Source: Niebla homalea
Lineage: Eukaryota; Ascomycota; Lecanoromycetes; Lecanorales; Ramalinaceae
NCBI GenBank assembly: GCA_019925105.1
Contig: JAHGAU010000014.1
Location: 434,001-498,000 of the forward strand
Direction: 5' to 3'
Length of the DNA stretch: 64,000 bases
The position numbers and the translations under genes are program-made. A model generated the notes under the pieces. It was not told the DNA's origin and made no database searches. It saw nothing but the letters and a program-made list of their open reading frames with translations. This document shows, in pieces, positions 12,666 through 23,337 of this stretch (the stretch's first letter is position 1; each line of letters begins with the position of its first letter).

Positions 12666-12905
12666 AAGACGTGGGCAGCGGTTGATCGGGTGGAGAAATT
12701 TGGGTGTTGGCATATTTGGTGGCGTGTATATTACAGTCGGAGATACCCCTGGATAGGAAAAAGTTATGATGTGATTGCTCTACATAGTAAAGCCTGCCAC
12801 CAGCAACACATTTCAAATAATTGCCTATAAATTTTAGACGTATTCGTAACGCCTGGACTCCATCGCTCAGTTGTTCACAATGTTCCACAAAACCTTCCAG
12901 CCCCC

Positions 12906-13822
12906 TCAAAACCTCAATTTCGGCCCCACAAACACCAACAGAATCGCGATCACCCACAGCCCCGCGATCCACGCATAAAGCATCATCCTTCCCCACCACC
13001 CTTTCCCCTCACTCATCTTCCTCAGCATCCCCATCCGCCTACTCGCCGCCTCCATACCTGTCCCATTCTTGTCCAGCCCCTCAGTCGCGCGCTTCAATGC
13101 CTCATTATCAGCAGTCAAGGAGTCTGAGAACTGGGTCGAGGAGGCTTTGAGGGACTGTGCGAGGGCTAGGAGCGAGCCGGTGAGATCGGCGGTTTCGCTT
13201 TCGTTGGCTTGGAGACGGGATGCTGTGTCTGTGGAGGTGGGGGTTTCTTGGGCATGGTTGGAAGTGGGTTGAAAACGATGACGAAGCACGTTTTGCGGTG
13301 ACGGGGGCCGATTACTTGTAAAACTGCTATCTTCTTGGTGGTTGCGAGTGTCAGGTCCGTCTGTTGGAGGGACTGGTGACTTTTCATCCTCTGAAGCTAG
13401 GATGTCTTCCTCGTCTAGGGGGCCATTGAGGATATCGTTGTCATCGCCCGTTTGTTCGAGCTCCTGCATGCGATTGGTGAGTCGCTTGATCAGGGCGCGT
13501 GATTGAGAGAGCGAGGATTGGGCGGCTGCTTTGCGGGATTGGATCTTGAGGGTGGAGGAGTCATGTTCGAGGCGGAGGAGGAGGGTGCGGGCGTATTCGA
13601 GGTTCTGTCAAAGATAGCATCGATTAGAGAGTCCGACTTTGAAGGAGTGATGGTGGTGAGTGGACATACAGCTGATGTCTTCGTTCGCTCAAGCTGCGAA
13701 TGCAGAAGCCGTGGGTCTGCTTCAGCGGACAGGATTTTGCGATCCAGACGAGCAAGAACCCGGTCGAGATCTATGGCAGCAATGTCATGTGGTGAGGCGC
13801 TGATGACAGCACTTCTCGCCAT
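12906..13822 (-). CDS. USE1: Use1-type ER SNARE
   Basis: Two exons, 13822-13670 and 13604-12906, 283 aa. The intron GTATGT...TTGACAG is phase 0 and joins ...KTSA to NLEYARTLLLRLE. Use1 is the ER-resident SNARE acting with Ufe1, Sec20 and Sec22 in Golgi-to-ER retrieval. N-terminal helices carry RALIKRLTNRMQELEQ, followed by a disordered acidic and Ser/Pro-rich linker. A SNARE-like segment sits at about residues 190-250 (LTGSLLALAQSLKASSTQF, EALKRATEGLDKN). The family signature RRMGMLRKMSEGKGWWGRM precedes a single C-terminal membrane anchor (LYAWIAGLWVIAILLVFVG) and the short lumenal tail PKLRF. Length and order match fungal Use1. It is divergent to the CsbD-like gene, with about 290 bp between starts. 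Confidence 0.9.
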
Positions 13823-14115
13823 GATATAATAGCTTTCATGACACCGTGACCAGAAGTCCAGGGTATTAAATGTACCTTATGAGCTCAGAGCTGTTTGGAG
13901 CTTAAAAGGCCACCAGCTACCTAGGGCCTCTGGTCGCGTGGCTAAGGGGGACCTGTGACGTCGTCTCAAGGTGGGAGGGTGGGATGCCTGTCCTGCCCCC
14001 TCTTCAATAATTATCATAGAATACTCGTATCTCCTCTCTTAGAACACTCAACGCAACAATCTGATCATTTCACCTCTCTACTAACAAAACCAATACGAGA
14101 AAAAACCTAAACATC
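13823..14115. promoter_or_regulatory. shared divergent promoter region, USE1 / CsbD-like gene
   Basis: 293 bases between two divergent start codons, so it must carry both 5' UTRs and probably both core promoters. The right part contains a pyrimidine-rich stretch and AT-rich words just before the CsbD-like ATG. No specific factor site is claimed. Confidence 0.5.
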
Positions 14116-14713
14116 ATGACTGACAACAACTCCTCTACCCTCAAAGGCTATGCAGACAGCGCCGTTGGTGCTGCACAGTCCGCCATGGGCAGCCTCACTG
14201 GGAACACCAGCGACCAAGTAAGCCGCTGTATCTCTTTCTTTCTGTTGCCACTTCCCTCAATATAGCGCTGATCACCCTGCACTCCAGGCCCAGGGCGACC
14301 TCAAAAAAGACAAAGCCACCGCCGAACAGGAAGCCTCCCACACCGTTGGCAAGGTTGGGCCATTCGCCGTCTCAGGTTCAGGTGGCTTAGCACAAGATGA
14401 TCCTCGTCGCCAAGAAGGCAGCTGGAATCAGACAGTCGGATCTGGAAAGGAAATGCTCGGCAATGCCCTGGGCATGGAAGGTATGAAGAAGGAAGGACAA
14501 GAACAGAATGCGGCTGGCAAAGGTATGGAGGCAGAGGGCCAGCTCAGCGACTTTGGCAGTGGCATCAAGGACAGAGCTCAAGGTGCTGTGGGTGGTATTG
14601 GCGCAGGCATCACAGGCAACAGGGAGGAGCAGGAGAAGTACCAGCGGATGCATGATGATGGCAAGACGGCACAGAGGAGTGCGGAGATGGATATACGGAA
14701 GCAGAATTCTTAA
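14116..14713 (+). CDS. CsbD-like small hydrophilic protein (Hmp1 / cruciform-DNA recognition type)
   Basis: Two exons, 14116-14217 and 14288-14713, 175 aa. The intron is GTAAGC...CTCCAG, phase 0. The protein is rich in Gly, Ala, Gln, Lys and Asp, has no cysteine or membrane segment, and contains repeated CsbD-like units (LKGYADSAVGAAQSAMGSL, GDLKKDKATAEQEA, GSGKEMLGNALG, GIKDRAQGAVGGIGAGITG). Relatives in fungi are annotated as mismatched-base-pair and cruciform-DNA recognition protein after Ustilago Hmp1; in bacteria CsbD is a general stress protein. The highly hydrophilic repeat character suggests a stress-induced, LEA-like protein. The DNA-recognition role is family annotation, not visible here. 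Confidence 0.82.
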
Positions 14714-14781
14714 AGCGAGAGGACTGATGTCTACGTATGGGACGACAATCCCTGCGTGGTAAAGACACGACAACGGCCTCG

Positions 14782-14801
14782 AGCTCTCTCTCTCTCTCTC
14801 T
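14782..14801. repeat. CT microsatellite
   Basis: A run of CT dinucleotides between the CsbD-like stop codon and the KTI12 start, probably in UTR sequence. Confidence 0.85.
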
Positions 14802-14973
14802 ACATAGCCATGATATCCAAATTGACTTTTTCTCAAGAATACTTCCATAGTGTGTGGAGACGCGTTTTAGGTCGCACAAAAGTGCCCCAGACGCCCCCGC
14901 CTACGTTGTTAACCGCCGTTAATCTTTCCTTTACCTACTGTTCACACTATTGCATATTCATACGGCCACCATT

Positions 14974-15898
14974 ATGCCCGCAAGTCTATTCAACTTTCCA
15001 TCTAGTAGACTGAGGCTGACTCGTGTAGCTGATCGTGATCTCAGGTTATCCAACATCAGGCAAAACCCATCGCGCTCAACAGCTGGTCCAATTCTTCAAT
15101 TCCAAAATCAACTCCTCCTCGGATCCTCGCGTCAAACAAATCACTGTCCACCACGTTAACGACCAGACGCTTGGCCTCACACACGATGTCTACAAGGAAG
15201 CCAAGCTCGAAAAAGAGGCGCGGGCAACAGAATACTCCGCCGTGAAGCGTTTGTTGGGTCAAAACGCAATCGTCATCGCAGACGGTCTCAACTACATTAA
15301 GGGCTTCCGTTACCAGCTCTACTGCGAAGCCAAGTCCGCGAGAACAATGAGCTGCGTAGTCCACGTGGGCACGCCTGTTGAAGAATGCCGGAAGAACAAC
15401 GATGGCCTGTTGTCAAAGGGAGAGGGTGCAGGTTATCCGGGCGAGATCTTCGAGAACCTGGTTTTTCGGTACGAGGAGCCCAACGGTATGAATCGATGGG
15501 ACAGCCCGCTGTTCACTGTTGCGGTCGACGACGAGACCCCTCCCTTTGAGAATATATGGGACGCGGTCGTGGGATCTGATGGGCAAGTGAGAACAGTCAA
15601 GCCGAATCTGGCGACAATGACAACATCAGCAACTGAATCAGACTATCTATACGAACTGGACAAGACCACTCAGGACATAGTGAGCCTCATTCTTGAATGG
15701 CAAAAGAATCACCCCGGCGAAGGGGGCGCCGAAATCAGAGTTGGGGACGAGATGGTGACGATAAGCTCGAATGCTGCAACGCTCCCGCAGTTGCAACGGA
15801 TCAGAAGACAATTCATTTCGCTGAACCGCCAGAACAAGACCCCGAAAGACAGGATTTCGACTCTCTTTGTGGACTACGTCAGCCATAATGTTGGTTGA
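14974..15898 (+). CDS. KTI12: Kti12, Elongator-associated P-loop protein
   Basis: Kti12 binds and regulates Elongator, needed for U34 wobble modification of tRNA. Coding exons are 14974-14979 (only ATGCCC) and 15029-15898, 291 aa. The 49-nt intron appears to be GC-AG (GCAAGT...GTGTAG) with a GCTGAC branch site. Joining gives MPLIVISGYPTSGKT, the Kti12 N terminus with its P-loop; the long second exon alone has no ATG before the P-loop. Other family landmarks: IVIADGLNYIKGFRYQLYCE (Walker B region), VVHVGTPVEECRKNN, ENLVFRYEEPNGMNRWDSPL, and the C-terminal basic domain LPQLQRIRRQFISLNRQ. Length is near the fungal norm. The stop is 21 bp from the stop of the convergent secreted-protein gene. Confidence 0.93.
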
Positions 15899-15919
15899 AA
15901 ACAGTAGCTTTCGACGTGA

Positions 15920-16575
15920 CTACGTTGTTTGTACAGCATCAACGGCCGATGAAGAATCCTCACCCAAGTCAGTCAACAGATCCATTGGACTGTCAGACAA
16001 CGGGTAAAAGTATGCATCGTCACCATCAAGCATTCCACCATAATCCAAGATAGTGTCAGGGTCATTTGGGTCGCGCCCAAGAACAGCAATAACCCAAATG
16101 CCCTTCGGTCCTACAATGTTCGTGCCTCCCTTGCCTTCTCCCTTCGGAGGTTGGCAATCTTCAACTATATCAGTAGCAACAGCCCTGACATCTCTCCAGC
16201 TGAACTTGTCCATTGCCGACCTTCCGCTGCAACCTATTTGAAGGGTGCAGGTAGCCCCTTTGACGATCAATCCAAAAGGAGGCACGCGCGGGTATTTCGG
16301 GGACTTGTGCTCTTCGAAATACTGCGGTATATTATAGTCGGGGTAGGTCGTAAGTCTTGTAAGGAGAGGGCGACAACCGTCAACGGTCGTTAGTTTCCCG
16401 CGTTTGAGGCAACCCAGTCTATTAGAATCTGTGCTCAATGGACGTGAAATATTCGATGAGGGAAATGCTGGAATAGCAACGGCACTGCTTGAAGGGTTTC
16501 AATACCTCATTGATATCGTGGATTGTGTTTGAGGACGCACCATAAACACAACGTGAACGCTGCAAGCGTCTTCAT
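15920..16575 (-). CDS. small secreted protein (effector-like candidate)
   Basis: Two exons, 16575-16541 and 16484-15920, 199 aa. The short first exon supplies the ATG and most of the signal peptide. Spliced N terminus: MKTLAAFTLCLCAVAIPAFP. The intron is GTGCGT...CAAGCAG, phase 2. The mature protein has a few cysteines (in RLGCLKRG, VDGCRPLL, ATCTLQIGCSG and EDCQPP) that could form disulfides, a conserved-looking core (SWRDVRAVATDIVEDCQ ... GPKGIWVIAVLGRDPND) and an acidic C-terminal tail. I recognise the core as similar to uncharacterised secreted proteins of filamentous ascomycetes but cannot name a function. Without the first exon the frame lacks a signal peptide and an ATG, which supports the splice. 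Confidence 0.72.
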
Positions 16576-18538
16576 GTTGATTTTACCAGGGATAGTGGCT
16601 AAAAGTCCTGCCTGGCAAAGATTTTGTGCTCGACATCCTTCAGTCTCCTGCACAATCAAAACGTGGAGGCATGAAGCTTGAAATAAGCCAACGCTTCATG
16701 CATTGTCTCTCAAAAAGCCGCATGTCGAGAAACATAACCATGCGATTGATGAGAGCTCAGTGATATGCGCACCAGTATCTGGTAAAACGGTCGTGATTCC
16801 CGAACACTCGCGAATAAGGTACCGGAATGGCTGACATTTTGGACTGTCCTACTCCTTACCCTCCCCATACTCTGATGACCTGGTATTGCATGTGTCCCAC
16901 GTTGGGCAATTAGAAAGGTGGGCATTGGCATTCAACTCCTACTCAACATCCTAATCACCAGTGTAACTTGGGTACACTTACTCAAGAATGGCGCGTCAAT
17001 ATGCTGGATTGGGGAACGAGGTCCAGAGGTCATGTCAAGGACAATCACAACGAGGCCATGCGTGGATCGAGGTGCTTTTGCTATAACATGCCTTGATACG
17101 GGACTATAACGTGGCTCTTGGCAGAGCAATCCAGGATCTCCCAGGCGGGAGGCACGAATAAGAGATCGCCGAAACGTGAAACGGTTGCCCACCGGCCATT
17201 CTCGTGCACGTCATCTGAAAAGATAAGATGGTGGTCGAGCTCGGAATTGGTGCGCGTAGAAGGGTGTGGAGGTGGATGCGACGTAGTAGGTAGTAATACT
17301 GCCATAGTACACCAAGAAAAAAGCAACTAGGTAGTATGACTCCGGCAGTCATACTGGAGTGGCAAGGAGGTGCCAACGAAAAGCCCTTGTCAGGGATCAT
17401 GATACTCTCAGTAGTCAGTACGACGCTGAGGGTACGATTTTGATGGTCAGCCCCCAACGGTGTTTGGCACATTGGCCCCCCCCCATGAAGCATCCAGCAA
17501 GCGGACAAACACGAATAAATTCCCCACGTCACCGTTTAGTTCCTTCGCTCACTGCTTCAGCCTCTAGGTCTTGAAGGGACGTGCCTGTCCTGACTACTCT
17601 ACCTAGTGTTACAGAGTAGTGGGGAGTGGGGACCGCCCTCGCCGCCGTCTTATGTGCTTGCGTGATTTCTGGAGTCAGCTGTATCTCCGCTGCTAGTCCT
17701 GCCTCCAGTGATACAGTCTCCACTATTCAAAGCTGAAGATTTAGAGGCTTGGAGCTTATGCTGAGGTTCCATGCTTCCATTGTGAGTTGTTAAAATGGAG
17801 TGAAAAATAGACTTTGGCCGATTGATACCGCTTTTTCAATCTCCTCCCCTTTTTAAAACAGGTCCCTGATTATTAACTTGACTTGCCAAAACCCTCGGCC
17901 TCTCTTCACGCCAGTTCCTATTCCCCTTTTGCCGTATGCTTGCATTTTGATCCCGCATCGTTCTGTCCATCCTCCCAGCCGACGGCGACAGCGACATCAT
18001 TGGTGAGAGGAATATCAGTCCGTTTCTTATTGTTACGGAGTAGTCGTAGCCGAGGTGCCGCCTCAAAGGGTGGGTCGAAAAATTGCCCTTACCGCTCTGG
18101 TCGGGATTTCGGCGCTAGTTGCCCGCTCTCATCAAAGGGGAACAGACCGTCAAACCATCCAGACCGAACCTCTTCCAAATTCCAACCTTCTCATCGGCCT
18201 CAGCCTCGCTGTCAGGCGACACCCACCTCCCCTCATCCAATACACCCTTCTCAAAATCATTGCGACGGTGCGATCCAATACTTGAGTCATCCAGGTAAGC
18301 TTCTGCTGTGCTTCCAGTCATACAGCGGCTGTGCGCCGCTGCCCTGCTGCTCGAACGAATTGGATCACGTCACCATCTCGTTCATCCATAACCTTTCCAT
18401 GGCCTCAGACCACAAGTCATACATTGCCCAAAGTCGAAAGCGGTGACCTGAGGAGTCGCGGGGCTGACCTTCGCATCGCAGCGCAAATACCAGGACATCA
18501 CATTCATTGAAGCACCAAGGCGACAACACACCGCCAAA
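16576..18538. other. intergenic, upstream of the G-alpha gene
   Basis: Nearly 2 kb with no supported gene. The last 700 bases before the G-alpha ATG are C/T-rich on the plus strand, as is common for long fungal promoters and 5' UTRs. A C tract near 17478-17485 and scattered short open frames are present, none with motifs. Confidence 0.5.
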
Positions 18539-19943
18539 ATGGGTTGCGGTATGAGCACGGAGGAGAAGGAAGGGCGGGAGAGGAATGAGCAGATTGAAAA
18601 TCAATTGAAAAGGGACAAGTTACTCCAACGAAATGAGATCAAGATGCTGCTTCTCGGTAGTCCACGCACCAGGCCTTCAACCTTCAACCCCACTGACCAA
18701 GTTGACAGGAGCGGGCGAATCCGGCAAATCAACAATCCTCAAGCAAATGAAACTCATTCATGAAGGCAGCTACTCAAGAGACGAAAGGGAGTCATTCAAG
18801 GAGATCATTTACAGCAACACCGTACAATCAATGCGTGTCATTCTAGAGGCCATGGAGTCGCTCGAGTTACCTCTGGATGATCTGAGGACTGAATACCACG
18901 TACAAACCATCTTTATGCAACCTGCACAGATTGAAGGCGAGAGTCTCCCACCAGAAGTCGGTAGTGCCATTGGGTCCTTATGGAAGGATGCTGGCGTACA
19001 GCAATGTTTCCAGCGATCTCGTGAATACCAACTGAACGACTCGGCCAGATAGTAAGTCATCTCCATCCGAGCTCAAACCTCTGACACACATTTCTCCGGC
19101 CCCTTCCATGACCGCACACAATCTTGATGTGGTCTTTGGATGGATCCACTTCCGCCCCAAGATCACGAGGCAGCTTGTGCAGAGCTGATCCTGTTGAACT
19201 AGCTACTTTGATTCGATCGAACGGATAGCACAGCCCGACTACCTGCCCAACGATCAAGATGTGCTTCGATCTCGAGTCAAGACCACTGGCATTACCGAGA
19301 CCACCTTCATCATCGGCGAACTCACCTACCGCATGTTTGATGTGGGAGGCCAGCGGTCAGAGCGGAAGAAGTGGATCCACTGCTTTGAAAACGTCACAAC
19401 CATCCTCTTCCTTGTTGCCATCTCCGAGTACGATCAACTTCTATTCGAGGACGAGACGGTGAATCGGATGCAGGAAGCTCTTACACTCTTCGACTCCATC
19501 TGCAACTCCAGGTGGTTCGTCAAGACTTCAATCATCTTGTTCCTCAACAAGATCGACAGATTCAAGGAGAAACTCCCAGTCTCTCCCATGAAGAATTATT
19601 TCCCAGATTATGAAGGCAAGCTAGATCAGAACGGAACCAATGGGCGTCCATGGCAAAGATCTAATACTGCTGAAGGTGGACCCGACTATGCTGCTGCATG
19701 CGATTACATTCTCAACCGATTCGTCTCGCTGAATCAGCATGAGACCAAGCAAATATATACCCATTTCACTTGTGCCACGGACACGACCCAGATTCGCTTT
19801 GTCATGGCCGCTGTCAATGGTCAGTCTTTTCCTCCTGTCCCTTTTCAACCCTGATGACTTCGGCCGCGCTCGGAACTGAAACTGATTACAAATCGATAGA
19901 TATCATCATACAAGAAAACCTTCGTGATTGTGGTCTGTTATAA
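18539..19943 (+). CDS. gna-1: Heterotrimeric G-protein alpha subunit, group I
   Basis: Five exons, 18539-18656, 18709-19051, 19203-19615, 19676-19819 and 19900-19943, totalling exactly 353 aa, the standard length of fungal group I G-alpha (GNA-1/FadA type). It couples membrane receptors to cAMP and development signalling. Seen: N-myristoylation and palmitoylation start MGCGMS; P-loop GAGESGKST restored by splicing intron 1; [11 protein letters not shown] with the catalytic Arg; switch [27 protein letters not shown]-terminal CGLL with Cys at -4, the pertussis-toxin position. Intron 3 (19616-19675) starts GCAAGC and ends GCTGAAG, with a TCTAAT branch site. It is 60 nt with no in-frame stop, so reading through it would insert 20 residues; splicing restores the family [13 protein letters not shown] joint. 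Confidence 0.96.
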
Positions 19944-22900
19944 GCGTCAATCACCCTATGGACGATGAAGCTGAATTTTATGGAGGCCTATTCTTCTAGA
20001 GAGATGAACCTGTTAGAAAAGTGACATCGGCGCATGTTCTTTTCCACCTCTCTCTCCCCCCATCTATTGTACACAATCACGAGGCAAGCACATATCTGGA
20101 ATCCCCTTTGTCCCCGCACCAGTTGGGCGGCTCACTGGGTTTTCGAAACCCTCCACATCAAGACTTTGTCCCTTCACTCTACGCCCTCATCATCGTCGCC
20201 CTCTGATCACACCTCCATCATCCTCTAGAAATTTGGGTCTTCTTCGTTCCATTCGTTCGCACAGACACACATCCGGAGCCATTCGTTTTTGATTTATAAC
20301 AGGCTGGGGCCGGTGGCAGACTCACCTGTTTCGCGAGTGTTGGGCAAGGGCAAAACAGCAAGCACCTCGGCGCAAAAGAGTATTCAGTAGGAAGGGAAAG
20401 ACGGGATGTTCTTCTAATGTTGTATGAAGGCGTCAATTTTATTCCACTTCCCTTTTGCTTCTTTCATAAGATTGATACCACTGGCGAGCAGGAGGCAAGG
20501 CCCTAAGCGCAAGTGTCTTTGAAGGGGGCTTTGGTCACGGGTTGGAGAGGATGGTGGAGGTTCTGCAACTGGTTACAAGTTGGACCAACACAAAAGGCGG
20601 CAGACCTCTAAGTTGTCTCGATCAGCAAAATGTGCCAGCGATGAGTTAGGAGTCGCCAATGTCTGTTTCTAGCATGCTGCGTCTCGTCATTCTCCAAAAC
20701 TGATTCAAACGAGCTTCCTTTCCAGACCCATGAACAGGAAACTTCCACTGCCTTGTCTGGTTCACATCTCGATCACCTTGCTGCATGTTCGTTACCGTTT
20801 CCATTCCTTGGCCCAGAAGTAAAGAATTATTTCGTCCAGATCAATTACCCCCCCCCATTGATGGACGCCCAAGGAACAAATGGTCCTACGGGATGACCGA
20901 ACCGAACATTGATAGCTCCCCCCAGGCCCAGTCCCCCACACGCTCATATCCAAAACTTCATACGATTGCCGTACCATCCACTCACGTCCCCAACAATTTG
21001 ACATTCATTCCTTTCCCCGTATGGTCCTCCACCCTCCCGTACCATTACCATTCCCGCTCCAACAGCCACCAGGCATTCTGCGCCTCGCCAACGCCACAAC
21101 CACAGCAAGGACAGCACGCAAGGCTCCATCGCCAGGGGGAACGGGGTTCGAGATAGCTTCGTTTTTGGCGGAGTTGGATAGGTATGGGGTTGATGAGGAT
21201 TAGTTTGTGTGTGTGCTGGGCCACTGTAGCTTTTCGTGAAGCGTGTGTATTGATTTCGGGGAACGTGTCTCGATCAGGGATACTCGGATGGTGTCTTCTT
21301 GCACATCAACCCAGGACTCTTTGTGAGAGACCTGGTTCACACACACACACACACAGGGGCGATGCATCGCGGCCCACCGATCCTGCCCACTGACGCTACA
21401 TTTACATCTTTAACTATCAAACCTGATAAGAAAGAAAAAAATTCGTGCCCATGCACTCCCCTGATGAACAACAACGTCCTCAAAAGTTTGCCACGTCAGT
21501 CAGTCAGTCGACCGCCCGTCCTACCCTCAAAGCCTCTTCAGGCACCACCGCCAAGGGAAGCTCGCCTCTCATACATACGTCGTGAACGAACCCTGATTCT
21601 GCCAACGTTTCAACATTGGTGCTGCTCGTAATCGTGAGTCACTTCCGCTCGTGCTTGCTGCAGCCCGCGACTCTTGTTGCTCTGCTCTTGTCTTCGCACC
21701 TTCTTCTTCTTCTTCTTCTCCTTCTCCCCAAGCCAAAAAAAAAGAAAATCACTGATGTCTGCCCCTTCCCACTCACACGACTTTTGGGGGCATGGGCATG
21801 GGCGCTTCTTAAATAGCGCTGGCTGCACACACACACACACAATTTTTTAATTTTTTTTCTGCAAAAATAGTAAATTATAGTGATAGTGATACTGATGATG
21901 ATGACGCCAGTGCCCAACCAGGAAAAAACCCTTTTTCCATCCATAAATCCGCCACAGCAGCCAGCTTGTTAGGGAAGTTCCGACTGTGTTTTTTCTTCTT
22001 TTTGAGCGACGACGGCGACGACGCGCTGCGAGTTTGGCATTTTATCCGTGGACTGAGGAGTTGTGCTCTACGCCCGTTCTCGTGGGTGTGTGTGCGTGGT
22101 CTGAGGGGTTTGGGGATGATGGGATGGTGCTGCTGGTGAAGGGATAGGTGGGAGGGTCGCGCTGTGGATGATAGAATGAATGCAAAGGATGAGGGGGTTG
22201 AGAGGGGGCGAAGGGCCAGTTCGATGGTAATGGATGGAGAATGGAGGTGTAAGGATTCGGGGTGCGTGGTAACTTGGTTTGGGAAGGTCTGTTATGTTTT
22301 GGGTAGTTTTTCGTTTAAGGGGAACAGTTGATCCTAAAGTTCTTTTCAGGTTTGGGCAAAGGAAAAGACCTAGGGGCAATATTGGGCTGATATAATATGT
22401 AATCTTTGAAACGTATCTTGAAGGGATGAAGTTATGATAAGAATCTAGGAAGGTACTTAAATGTTGCATTCGATGCAGGACCTTCCTGAATTCGATTGCA
22501 TAGTCGAATTTATGAACCTTCTTGAGGTATAATTTTGGAGGAAAAGATGACTGCATCTGATGGATCGAGGCATTTATTGAACACGCGGGCAATAAGATTC
22601 GAGGAGACGTTGCATTCCTCTAGGGGCTTGACATTGATGGTGAGGAGTCTGGAACGCAAAGAAACAAAATCGACATAGGATCTTGCTTTGAAAACCCGGT
22701 TGGGGCAGGTCTAACAAGAATGGCTTACATCCATATGCTATAGAAAATACGCCGCCAGAATTCTATGTATCAAGACCCAGCGTTCTTCATGCCATGTTCT
22801 CGCATTGTGCTTGCACTTACCACAGTATGGCCTGGTTTGGAATCGTATAATAGTTCCAAACCCTCTCTTCTCAAGCTGCGACTTCACTGAGAACTCAGCG

Positions 22901-23337
22901 TCCTATGAAGCATGTGCGTCTCATGTCACTTGAATCGCCCCAGGAGGATTTGGTAGAGACTATTGAGAAGAACACACGGTTATTCCTAAAGAAAACTGGT
23001 TTCCGCTCAGATGCGAGTGCTTTTCCCCTTCTCGAGGAAAATAGTGGGCTTGTGCGTCCCTAAGTGTTTGCTTCCAATGGTTCAGGGAGGGATTTCAGGG
23101 GCCGTGGAATATATGACCACCAAGATGTCTTTATGCTGAATCTGAAAGGCGATGCGGTGTCAGTGGTTTGGGCGACACCCCGCTTGGTCTCAAGGCCTTC
23201 AGAACAACAATCTTTGACAGTGGGCGTCGCCGCAGAGCCAACAAGGCAGGCACAGAAGTGATGAGAAGGACAAGGGTATCCTTGAGCTCGCTTGTTCGCA
23301 GTGGCCCACTCGCAATACTCTGTATGCGTGAACGTAT
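19944..23337. other. 3.4-kb gene-poor region with simple repeats
   Basis: Between the G-alpha stop and the convergent GCL-subunit gene. It contains CA repeats (about 21342-21355 and 21827-21841) and a TTC/CTT run (about 21700-21725). A minus-strand open frame at 22068-22592 is Pro/His/Ser-rich without motifs and is not called. I see no gene, but unannotated short or non-coding transcripts cannot be excluded. Confidence 0.5.
21700..21725. repeat. TTC microsatellite
   Basis: Run of TTC triplets in otherwise non-coding sequence downstream of the G-alpha gene, close to two CA-repeat tracts. Confidence 0.8.

Noticed and set aside
22068..22592. 174-codon minus-strand frame, Pro/His/Ser-rich
   Set aside because: Low-complexity end and no motifs; probably chance openness.
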